DNA from: Clostridia bacterium
GTDB lineage: Bacteria; Bacillota; Clostridia; Peptostreptococcales; Anaerovoracaceae
DNA: 64,000 nucleotides
NCBI GenBank assembly: GCA_030537495.1
Contig: JAUNMH010000003.1
Coordinates: 1-64,000, forward strand
Direction: 5' to 3'
The notes under the pieces: generated by a model
Told to the model about the DNA's origin: nothing
What the model saw: the letters and a program-made list of their open reading frames with translations, nothing else
Database searches by the model: none
In this document: one piece after another, positions 1 through 6,514 of the stretch
Layout of the letters: every line of letters starts with the position of its first letter
Numbering within the stretch: position 1 is the first letter of the stretch
Translations under genes and position numbers: made by a program

Positions 1-53
1 GCAACCGGCTGTTAACCGGTAGGCTGTGGGTTCGAGCCCCACCCTCGGAGCCA
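1..53 (+). tRNA. tRNA-Asn (GTT), 3' part only
   Basis: The window opens inside a tRNA. The anticodon loop CTGTTAACC gives anticodon GTT (Asn). The T-arm GGTTCGAGCCC and an encoded CCA at 51-53 follow. The 5' third lies outside the window. It is the first of three closely spaced tRNA genes. Confidence 0.85.
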
Positions 54-66
54 ATATTTATAGTGT

Positions 67-155
67 GCCGGAGTGGCGGAATTGGCAGACGCACAGGACT
101 TAAAATCCTGCGATCCTTACCGATCGTACCGGTTCGACCCCGGTCTCCGGCACCA
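67..155 (+). tRNA. tRNA-Leu (TAA)
   Basis: Acceptor arm GCCGGAG (67-73) pairs with CTCCGGC (145-151), followed by A152 and an encoded CCA at 153-155. The anticodon loop ACTTAAAAT gives TAA. The long variable arm and 89-nt length fit a class II leucine tRNA. Confidence 0.95.
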
Positions 156-179
156 ACATAAATTAATTAAATAAGATAT

Positions 180-255
180 CGCGGGGTAGAGCAGTTGGTA
201 GCTCGTCGGGCTCATAACCCGGAGGCCGCAGGTTCAAGTCCTGCCTCCGCAACCA
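180..255 (+). tRNA. Initiator tRNA-fMet (CAT)
   Basis: The anticodon is CAT within CTCATAA, and the anticodon stem carries the three G:C pairs (GGG/CCC) typical of initiators. The first base, C180, faces A251 and so leaves the unpaired 1-72 position of bacterial initiator tRNA. CCA is encoded at 253-255. Confidence 0.92.
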
Positions 256-265
256 AGATTATTCA

Positions 266-294
266 ACGGTTTCCATTTGGGGCCGTTTTTTTTA
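266..294 (+). terminator. Intrinsic terminator of the tRNA cluster
   Basis: ACGGTTTC pairs with GGGGCCGT (several G:T pairs) around a short loop and is followed by a run of eight T. It lies just after the last tRNA. Confidence 0.65.
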
Positions 295-339
295 TGTGCT
301 TATGTGGAGAGTGCGGTTTCACCTAGGTGCACGATGATC

Positions 340-422
340 GCTCATATGCATTGCCATGCAACACCGCGCAACATCGCGCCGCGCAGCGTAATGCAACACC
401 ACACAGCGCCATGCAGCGCCAA
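340..422. repeat. GC-rich degenerate short-repeat patch
   Basis: About 80 bases rich in GCA, GCGC and CACC words sit between AT-rich flanks. ATGCAACACC occurs at 357-366 and 391-400, and GCAGCG and GCGCC recur between and after. No ORF or regular period is visible. It occupies most of the gap between the tRNA terminator and the lipoprotein gene. Confidence 0.5.
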
Positions 423-513
423 TGTGAGAGACTTGTAATTTTATAAATTTCGGTGTAAAACGAAATGTTAATAAAAAAATTTATAAAAATAATGTATAGG
501 GATGGGCGATTCG

Positions 514-1350
514 ATGAAAATTATGGGAAAGAAAATTGCATATTTCGGCGCGCTGGCGGTTTTGATATTGGTGGTGGCACTAATTGCGACTGGATGCAAT
601 GGGAAAAACGACAAGGATGATGTTAATACTGCAACTAAGGGCACAATTATTGTGGGCAGTGACGATTATCCACCGTTTAATTATGAGGATACTAATGGGA
701 ATCTAACTGGCATAGATGTGGATTTGGCTAAGGAGGCTTTTGGGCGCCTAGGCTACGAGATTGAGTTTAAGGCCATTGATTGGGAGAAAAAGAAGGAGCT
801 TGTTGATGCTGGAAAGATTGACTGCATTTGGGGAAGTTTCTCCATTGACGGACGCGAGAAGGACTACAAGTGGACGGATGCCTACATGTACAGCCGCCAG
901 GTGGTTGCAGTTCGAAAGGATAGCGGTATTAACAGTCTGACAGATCTTGCAGGCAAGACCGTAGCGGTCCAGTCAACAACAAAACCAGAAGAGATTTTTC
1001 TGACACGCAAGGACCCGAGAATTCCACAGGTTAAGGAAGTTTTCTCCCTTCAGAATAGAGAATTAGTTTATCCATATTTAAGTGAGGGCTATGCGGATGC
1101 TATTGCAGCCCATGAAACGTCCATTATTCAGTATATGAAGGACTACGAACTGGAGTATAAGATTATAGAGGATCCTTTGCAGGTTGTAGGTCTGGGTGTA
1201 GCTTTTTCTAAGAAAGATAAGCGAGGTCTGGAGAAACAACTGTCGGAAGCATTTGAAGAAATGAGACAGGACGGATCTATGAAACGTATAATTGGAAAGT
1301 ATCTGGAGAATCCGGAAAAGTATATGGAGGGCTGGAACGATGAAGAATAA
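514..1350 (+). CDS. Extracellular solute-binding lipoprotein (SBP family 3)
   Basis: This is a type-3 periplasmic-binding-protein-like lipoprotein, the family that binds polar amino acids and similar small ligands outside the cell. Residues 1-25 are a signal peptide ending in a lipobox (ATGC), so it should be lipid-anchored. The mature part has the family pattern: an opening GSDDYPPFNY, then GIDVDLAKEAFGRLGY, and a second lobe beginning LAGKTVAVQ. No ABC permease or ATPase follows. Instead the stop overlaps the start of a hybrid histidine kinase by 11 bases, so it more likely presents ligand to that kinase than feeds a transporter. An ATG four codons upstream (502) is possible. The start at 514 has GGG-rich sequence at better spacing. 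Confidence 0.8.
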   Translation: MKIMGKKIAYFGALAVLILVVALIATGCNGKNDKDDVNTATKGTIIVGSDDYPPFNYEDTNGNLTGIDVDLAKEAFGRLGYEIEFKAIDWEKKKELVDAGKIDCIWGSFSIDGREKDYKWTDAYMYSRQVVAVRKDSGINSLTDLAGKTVAVQSTTKPEEIFLTRKDPRIPQVKEVFSLQNRELVYPYLSEGYADAIAAHETSIIQYMKDYELEYKIIEDPLQVVGLGVAFSKKDKRGLEKQLSEAFEEMRQDGSMKRIIGKYLENPEKYMEGWNDEE

Positions 1351-3541
1351 GAGAGGCCAGTCGCCATTAACGAGGAAGCAGATAGCTCTGCAGGTTTTGG
1401 TCGGTGTTGTTGTGGTTGTTGTTTTTTTTGCAGGATCAGCAAGGTGGAGCGTATCCCTTGCTCGGGATAATATGGCTAACACTGCGGAGAACGTTAAGGA
1501 GCAGTGCAACCGTTACGTTAGGGTAGAACTGGCATCAGAAACAAAGAGTCTGATGAGAATTATAGAAGGTTGCAATTTAATTTCTCAGGCTATACAGGAT
1601 AATTATGGCGAGATAGACGAAGGCTTATTGAGAAATACAACTATAGACAGCCATCTTTCTGGGATATTGCTTTTAGACAATGAGGGTAAAATAAATGAGC
1701 AGTACAATTTAGAGGGTGAGGCTCCGGAAGCTTTGATAGAAAACCTGAAATCGCCAGCACTTTTAGACACGTACCAGTATGAGAATAAAAAGTATACTGC
1801 TAGATACGCCTGTCCGGACGGCAGCGAAGTGGATATGGCTGCTAAAGCTATGGCTGACGGAAAGGGGATTATAGTGGCATATTACCATACGCCTGAGGAG
1901 TACATTAGCTCATTCCGCTTATCCGTACCTACTATGCTTACAGGCTATGTTTCGGATAGGAATAGCACCATTGTGGTCACTGACGGCGACAGAGTCATTG
2001 CTAGCAATGAGGAGTCTTACATTGGCTTAAGTGTTAAGGATATAAAGATGCTTGAGTTCATCCGCACTGCATCAAAAAGAGCATCTAAAGCTAATCCATT
2101 ATTTCATTACAGAAATGACAACGATACAGTCTTTGGTTATTGTGGTCTTATGGAAAAGGGCAGGGATGAGTACGTTTATGTTTATATGCCAGCTTTTAAG
2201 GTTATTTATAGTGCTCTTATAATAACCTTTGGAGCATTAATCATCTACATTGTTATTATTTCCGTAATGAATTCTCTAAAACGGAGGACGGCTCAGCGTT
2301 ATAGAGAAGAAAAGGAGCAGACGCTTAAAGAATACACACAGCAGCTCCATGAAAAAAACACTGAGCTGGTAGCTGCTCTTGAGGAAGCTGACCGCGCCAA
2401 TGCTGCAAAAACAGGATTCTTATCGAGAATGAGTCATGATATGAGAACTCCGCTTAATGGAATTATCGGTCTTATGGAAATAAATGATGCCCATCCAGAT
2501 GATGATAAACTTATTGAAAAAAACCATAAAAAAATGAGAATTGCGGCAGATCATTTACTTTCTCTTATTAATGATACGCTTCAGATGAGCAAGTTGGAAA
2601 GTGGAGAAGTCAATTTAGCTCATGACGTTATAAACTTAGATTTGATTTCGCAGGATATTATTAAAATTGTAGAGCAACGCGCTGCGGAAGCTGGTGTGAC
2701 TATGGAGTATGACAATAGTTCTGATGCTATGAGCATCAAAAATGTGTACGGAAGTCCGTTGCATTTGAGACAGATTTTCCTTAATATTTATACTAACTGT
2801 ATAAAATATAATAAGGTTGGAGGAAAAGTTAGAACTCATATTGACTTTCTCGGCGTAGAGGGCAATACTGTAACATATAGGTGGATAATTTCAGACACAG
2901 GAAGAGGCATCAGTGAAGAGTTCCTGAAGCACATTTTTGACCCGTTTACTCAGGAAAAATCAGATGCAAGAAGTGTGTATCATGGCACAGGACTAGGCAT
3001 GTCCATAGTTAAAGGACTTCTGAAAAAAATGAATGGAACAATTGAAATTACCAGTAAAGAAGGCATCGGAACCACATTTGATGTAACTATTCCTTTTGAA
3101 ATTGGTGAGGAAGAAGCTGCTAAGCGAAGCAAAATCAACGAAAACAATAATGCTAATGTGGACATAAGCGGATTGAACATTCTTCTCGTTGAGGATAATG
3201 AACTTAATATGGAAATTGCTAAGGTAATTCTTTCAGACGAGGGTGCTTCAATTACTACGGCTGAAAACGGAATGGTAGCAATAGACAAATTTAAGAATAG
3301 CGAGGAAGGAAGCCTGGATATAATTCTTATGGACGTAATGATGCCGGAAGTTGACGGGCTGGCTGCAACGAGGGCTATACGAGCCTTGGATAGAGCTGAC
3401 GCCAAGACCATTCCTATTATTGCTATGACGGCTAATGCCTTTGACGAAGACGTGAAAAAATGCCTAGAGGCTGGAATGAATGCTCACATACCGAAGCCTT
3501 TTAACCTGGATTACGTAAGAAAAAAATCTTCGAAAATGTAA
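1340..3541 (+). CDS. Hybrid sensor histidine kinase with receiver domain
   Basis: A membrane-bound signalling kinase. A valine-rich membrane segment near residues 14-32 is followed by an extracellular region of about 260 residues, possibly Cache-like. A second membrane segment lies near 290-312, then a coiled linker, HisKA with phosphoacceptor His in MSHDMRTPLNG, a HATPase domain (DTGRGIS, GTGLGMS), and a C-terminal receiver (VEDNELN, phosphorylated Asp in LMDVMMPEVDG, Lys in PKPFN). GGAGG at 1326-1330 lies nine bases before ATG 1340; an ATG at 1292 inside the upstream gene is unlikely. No DNA-binding partner or HPt domain is adjacent. The receiver's last helix is short and follows a run of seven A. 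Removing one A would extend the frame about 20 codons, so a frameshift or sequencing slip is possible. Confidence 0.85.
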   Translation: MKNKRGQSPLTRKQIALQVLVGVVVVVVFFAGSARWSVSLARDNMANTAENVKEQCNRYVRVELASETKSLMRIIEGCNLISQAIQDNYGEIDEGLLRNTTIDSHLSGILLLDNEGKINEQYNLEGEAPEALIENLKSPALLDTYQYENKKYTARYACPDGSEVDMAAKAMADGKGIIVAYYHTPEEYISSFRLSVPTMLTGYVSDRNSTIVVTDGDRVIASNEESYIGLSVKDIKMLEFIRTASKRASKANPLFHYRNDNDTVFGYCGLMEKGRDEYVYVYMPAFKVIYSALIITFGALIIYIVIISVMNSLKRRTAQRYREEKEQTLKEYTQQLHEKNTELVAALEEADRANAAKTGFLSRMSHDMRTPLNGIIGLMEINDAHPDDDKLIEKNHKKMRIAADHLLSLINDTLQMSKLESGEVNLAHDVINLDLISQDIIKIVEQRAAEAGVTMEYDNSSDAMSIKNVYGSPLHLRQIFLNIYTNCIKYNKVGGKVRTHIDFLGVEGNTVTYRWIISDTGRGISEEFLKHIFDPFTQEKSDARSVYHGTGLGMSIVKGLLKKMNGTIEITSKEGIGTTFDVTIPFEIGEEEAAKRSKINENNNANVDISGLNILLVEDNELNMEIAKVILSDEGASITTAENGMVAIDKFKNSEEGSLDIILMDVMMPEVDGLAATRAIRALDRADAKTIPIIAMTANAFDEDVKKCLEAGMNAHIPKPFNLDYVRKKSSKM

Positions 3542-3591
3542 GAAAATCAAAAATGTAAATCAAGAAAAAGAATGGAAGTGTGTAGGAAAGA

Positions 3592-4953
3592 ATGAATGAG
3601 AAGAATAAGGACATTTCGGAAAACAGAGTTGACATGTTGAACGGGCCTGTGGCCCTAAAAATTCTGATGTTTGCTCTGCCTATAGCAGTGAGCGGAATTT
3701 TGCAGCAACTGTTCAATGCAGCAGACGTTGCAGTTGTGGGAAAGTTTGCTGGCGGTAACGCTCTTGCAGCTGTTGGCGGAAATTCGCCGGTAATAAATCT
3801 GTTCATAGGTGCTTTTACCGGCCTTTCTGTCGGAACAAATATTGTAATTGCTCAAATGCTTGGGCGAAAGGACGTGAAGGGCGTAGAGCGAGCTGTTCAT
3901 ACATCTATGCTTTTTGCTGTGTACAGCGGAATTATTCTTATGATTGTAGGTATGATTCTAGCGCCTAAGCTGCTCCTTGTCATCGGAGTGCCTGAGGACA
4001 TTATCAGGCCGGCGTCTTTGTATTTGAGAATATATTTCCTAGGAGCACCTTTTGCCATTGTATATAACTTTGGTGCGGCAGTGCTTCGAAGCGTAGGCGA
4101 CACCAAGAGGCCGATGATATGCCTTTTTTGTACAGGTATCGTGAACCTTTTCCTGAATCTTCTGTTTGTAATACAGTTTAATCTAGGCGTTGCTGGTGTA
4201 GGTATTTCAACAACTGTAGCCAATATACTCAGTGCTGGAGCCATCGTCGTGCTTCTGTGCAAGGAGAAATCTGCCGTCAAGCTGGAAATATCAAAACTCA
4301 AAATGCACAGAAGCATTTTAATCAAGATTATTCAAATCGGCGGTCCGGCCGCAATTCAGTCCATGGTTTTCTCCATTGCTAACGTGAGTATTCAAGGCGG
4401 AATTAACAGTTTCGGCAGCAAAACCATTGCAGGCAGCGCGGCTGCGTTGAACTTTGAAGTTTTTGACTTCTATATGATTACGGCTTTCAATCAAGCTACT
4501 GTAACTTTTATCGGTCAAAACTATGCAGCGGGCAAGACTGAACGTTGCAGAAAGATTACCTATATTTGTGTTGCAGAAGCAGTTGTGGGAGTTTTGATGA
4601 TGATTGCAACTTTCTTTGCGGCGAAAACCTTCTGGATCGGTCTGTTTACCTCAGAAGATGGAATCATGAGTTTTGCTTTCACAAGAATGAAATATGTTCT
4701 TACAGTTCATTTCCTTTGTGCAATATATGAAATTCTTGGATCATCCTTGAGAGGAAAGGGCTATGCCATGACACCTACGGTTATTACTGTCATTGGATCC
4801 GTTGTATTCAGAGTTTTCTGGCTTATGACTATATTTAAGGTAAGCCATACTTATGTTACCTTATTGCTTGTATATCCTGCGTCATGGATGATTACAAATA
4901 TTATGATGATAACTGCATCTGCTATAGTTCATAAAAAATCCCTGAAGGCTTAG
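3592..4953 (+). CDS. MATE family efflux transporter
   Basis: Multidrug and toxin extrusion family protein, about 12 membrane helices, 453 residues (the usual size). The N-terminal pattern (GPVALKILMFALPIAVSG, then a helix with DAAVVGKF-like DVAVVGKFAG) and the repeated second half are typical of Na+- or H+-coupled drug or metabolite exporters in the NorM/DinF superfamily. A weak AGGAAAG lies just before the ATG. It starts 50 bases after the hybrid kinase gene on the same strand and may be read from the same message. The substrate cannot be told from sequence. Its stop codon overlaps that of the convergent small Fe-S gene. Confidence 0.88.
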   Translation: MNEKNKDISENRVDMLNGPVALKILMFALPIAVSGILQQLFNAADVAVVGKFAGGNALAAVGGNSPVINLFIGAFTGLSVGTNIVIAQMLGRKDVKGVERAVHTSMLFAVYSGIILMIVGMILAPKLLLVIGVPEDIIRPASLYLRIYFLGAPFAIVYNFGAAVLRSVGDTKRPMICLFCTGIVNLFLNLLFVIQFNLGVAGVGISTTVANILSAGAIVVLLCKEKSAVKLEISKLKMHRSILIKIIQIGGPAAIQSMVFSIANVSIQGGINSFGSKTIAGSAAALNFEVFDFYMITAFNQATVTFIGQNYAAGKTERCRKITYICVAEAVVGVLMMIATFFAAKTFWIGLFTSEDGIMSFAFTRMKYVLTVHFLCAIYEILGSSLRGKGYAMTPTVITVIGSVVFRVFWLMTIFKVSHTYVTLLLVYPASWMITNIMMITASAIVHKKSLKA

Positions 4954-4967
4954 TCCTCCAGGGATTT
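4936..4967. terminator. Hairpin across two overlapping convergent stop codons
   Basis: AAATCCCTG (4936-4944) pairs perfectly with CAGGGATTT (4959-4967). The hairpin has A-runs on its left and TTT on its right. The stop codons of the MATE gene (4951-4953) and the minus-strand gene (4950-4952) both lie in its loop, so it probably serves as a bidirectional terminator. Confidence 0.55.
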
Positions 4968-5153
4968 GTAGTACAGCATGCAATGGCAGAAGCCTTCGAA
5001 ATTTGGGTCTTTGATCTGGTTGCGGAATTCTTTGCACATACACTTGTTTTCTTCAGTTTTCTGAAATCTGCATGGACAGTAGCCGCCGGTTCTTTCAAGG
5101 CCTTCTTTGATTGCTTTTACCATTTCTTCATCTGGGTTTAGTGTGATTTTCAT
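4950..5153 (-). CDS. Ferredoxin-thioredoxin reductase catalytic-domain protein, stand-alone
   Basis: A 67-residue protein with the cysteine pattern of the ferredoxin-thioredoxin reductase catalytic chain: CPC, then CMC, then CHC. In the plant and cyanobacterial enzyme these Cys hold a [4Fe-4S] cluster beside a redox-active disulfide. Stand-alone versions occur in anaerobes and are presumed to move electrons to thioredoxin-like partners. The start at 5153 is set by a strong GGAGGG Shine-Dalgarno eight to nine bases upstream and by the family start. A longer open frame reaching 5330 runs through hairpin and repeat DNA and is not credible coding. No thioredoxin or ferredoxin gene is adjacent. 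A LysR gene is divergent. Confidence 0.8.
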   Translation of the reverse strand: MKITLNPDEEMVKAIKEGLERTGGYCPCRFQKTEENKCMCKEFRNQIKDPNFEGFCHCMLYYKSLED

Positions 5154-5154
5154 A

Positions 5155-5213
5155 GGTCCCTCCTTACCGCCTGCGATAAGGGATCCTCCCAAAGGGTCCC
5201 TCCTTACCGCCTG
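5155..5213 (-). repeat. Direct repeat duplicating the ribosome-binding site
   Basis: The 19-mer GGTCCCTCCTTACCGCCTG occurs at 5155-5173 and again at 5195-5213. Read on the minus strand each copy contains AAGGAGGGACC, a strong Shine-Dalgarno. Only the proximal copy precedes the ATG of the ferredoxin-thioredoxin reductase-like gene. Confidence 0.85.
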
Positions 5214-5264
5214 TAAAGAAACCAGCCCTCCGGATTTTGCGCTAATGTCCGGAGGGCTGGTTTC
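5214..5264 (-). promoter_or_regulatory. Perfect 17-bp leader hairpin
   Basis: Bases 5218-5234 and 5248-5264 are perfect inverted repeats with a 13-base loop, rich in G+C. On the minus strand the hairpin is followed by TTTCTTTAC, so it may be an attenuator. One arm contains CCCTCC, which could also pair with the GGAGGG of either downstream ribosome-binding site, giving a competing structure. It matches no riboswitch class I recognise. Confidence 0.6.
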
Positions 5265-5505
5265 TACTCGTGGTAAATTTTTTAAATAAGTAAAGGCCCT
5301 CTGCATTAACTGGATGTACAAACAAAACAATTAATTGGAAGAAGATATGTTTAAAAAACATCAGTAACGCAGTACCATTAATTTGCCTTTATTGATATTT
5401 CTAATTATAACACAAAGAAAGTCTCTTTTTAATCAGAAATTTAAATGTTATAATTGTATTTACTTATAATGTGTGGGATAATGGACTTGTAAAGGAGTGA
5501 ATACT
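5265..5505. promoter_or_regulatory. Divergent intergenic region upstream of the Fe-S protein and LysR genes
   Basis: AT-rich DNA with no coding signal. A minus-strand TATAAT-like -10 lies near 5405-5415 in the sequence complementary to ATTATAACAC. A plus-strand TATAAT at 5465-5470 sits about 36 bases before the LysR start. Both -35 boxes are weak. Divergent LysR control of the Fe-S gene is plausible but not shown. Confidence 0.4.
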
Positions 5506-6384
5506 ATGAATCAAACTCAACTAGAATACTTTATAAGCGTAGCTGAGCTGGGGAGTTTCACAAAGGCAGCCAAGAGGCATTATGTGTCTCAGACGGCTAT
5601 AACCCAGCAGATTCAGTGCCTTGAAGATACTTTAAATACTAAGCTTTTCAACAGAAAGAGAAGGCCTGTAAGTCTTACTGATGAAGGAGCAGCTTTTCTG
5701 GTAGATGCCAAGGCAATACTTGAAAGAATGGACAGTGCTGTTTCTAAAATTGCCATAATGTCGGGCAGTGACGGAGGAACTTTAAAATTGGGATATACCA
5801 GAGGATATGAGTATAGCCGACTGTCAAAAACCTTAAGGAATTTTAGACATGAGCATCCTAACGCATTTATCACATGCAGAAGATGTAACTGCGGAGAAAT
5901 GGCTCAGGCGCTATTAAATGAGGATTTGGATATTATTTTTACTTGGGATCACGATGAAATCATAGAGTACGAGGGACTAGAATGGAAGAAGGTTGAAGAA
6001 TCACCTTTAGATGTGGTCATATATAATACCCATCCTTTTGTAAACAGAACTCAGCTTAAGCGAAACGATTTAAAAGAAGAAGAACTTCTTTATCTGGCGC
6101 CTTCGGGTTCCTATCTTATGGACGCCTATTTGCAACGCTATATTGATGCGGGCTTCCAACCTAAGGTTATTTTCCATACTGACGATATCGACAGCATACT
6201 TATGATGGTAGCTGCAGAAGAGGGAATATCGGTAATGCCCCAGTACATAACGAGAAAAATCAACGGACTTGAGGGAATCCACTGCATACCACTTGTGGGA
6301 ACAGGAGAAAACGCCTCTGTAGTAGCAGTATGGAGAACAGATAGCGACAGCAAGGTTCTACAGGCTTTTATAGATAATATATAG
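5506..6384 (+). CDS. LysR-family transcriptional regulator
   Basis: A 292-residue LysR-type regulator. The N-terminal winged helix-turn-helix (residues 1-60) has the family pattern LEYFISVAELGSFTKAAKR, then SQTAITQQI and LFNRKRRPVSLTDEG. The C-terminal effector domain (about 90-290) has the substrate-binding fold, with GTLKLGYTRGY at its start and EEGISVMPQY near the end. The ATG at 5506 has AAAGGAG eight bases upstream; a GTG at 5497 lies inside that site and is rejected. LysR proteins usually bind small-molecule co-inducers and often control a divergent gene, here the Fe-S protein at 4950-5153. The effector is unknown. Confidence 0.9.
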   Translation: MNQTQLEYFISVAELGSFTKAAKRHYVSQTAITQQIQCLEDTLNTKLFNRKRRPVSLTDEGAAFLVDAKAILERMDSAVSKIAIMSGSDGGTLKLGYTRGYEYSRLSKTLRNFRHEHPNAFITCRRCNCGEMAQALLNEDLDIIFTWDHDEIIEYEGLEWKKVEESPLDVVIYNTHPFVNRTQLKRNDLKEEELLYLAPSGSYLMDAYLQRYIDAGFQPKVIFHTDDIDSILMMVAAEEGISVMPQYITRKINGLEGIHCIPLVGTGENASVVAVWRTDSDSKVLQAFIDNI

Positions 6385-6514
6385 AGCGATAGCCCTAAAA
6401 CTAGGCTAACAAAGATTTAGGATAATATTGAACATTTCGCAAAAAATGTGATACAATTCTACCTGCGAACAACCGAAAGAATTAACACTAGATTGATAAT
6501 ATAAGGAGAAATTT

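Noticed and set aside
340-422. CRISPR-like repeats
   Set aside because: Repeat units are short, degenerate and irregularly spaced, and there are no spacers or cas genes.
5154-5330. N-terminal extension of the Fe-S protein frame to 5330 on the minus strand
   Set aside because: It runs through a perfect hairpin and a duplicated ribosome-binding site, has no site of its own, and the family starts at 5153.
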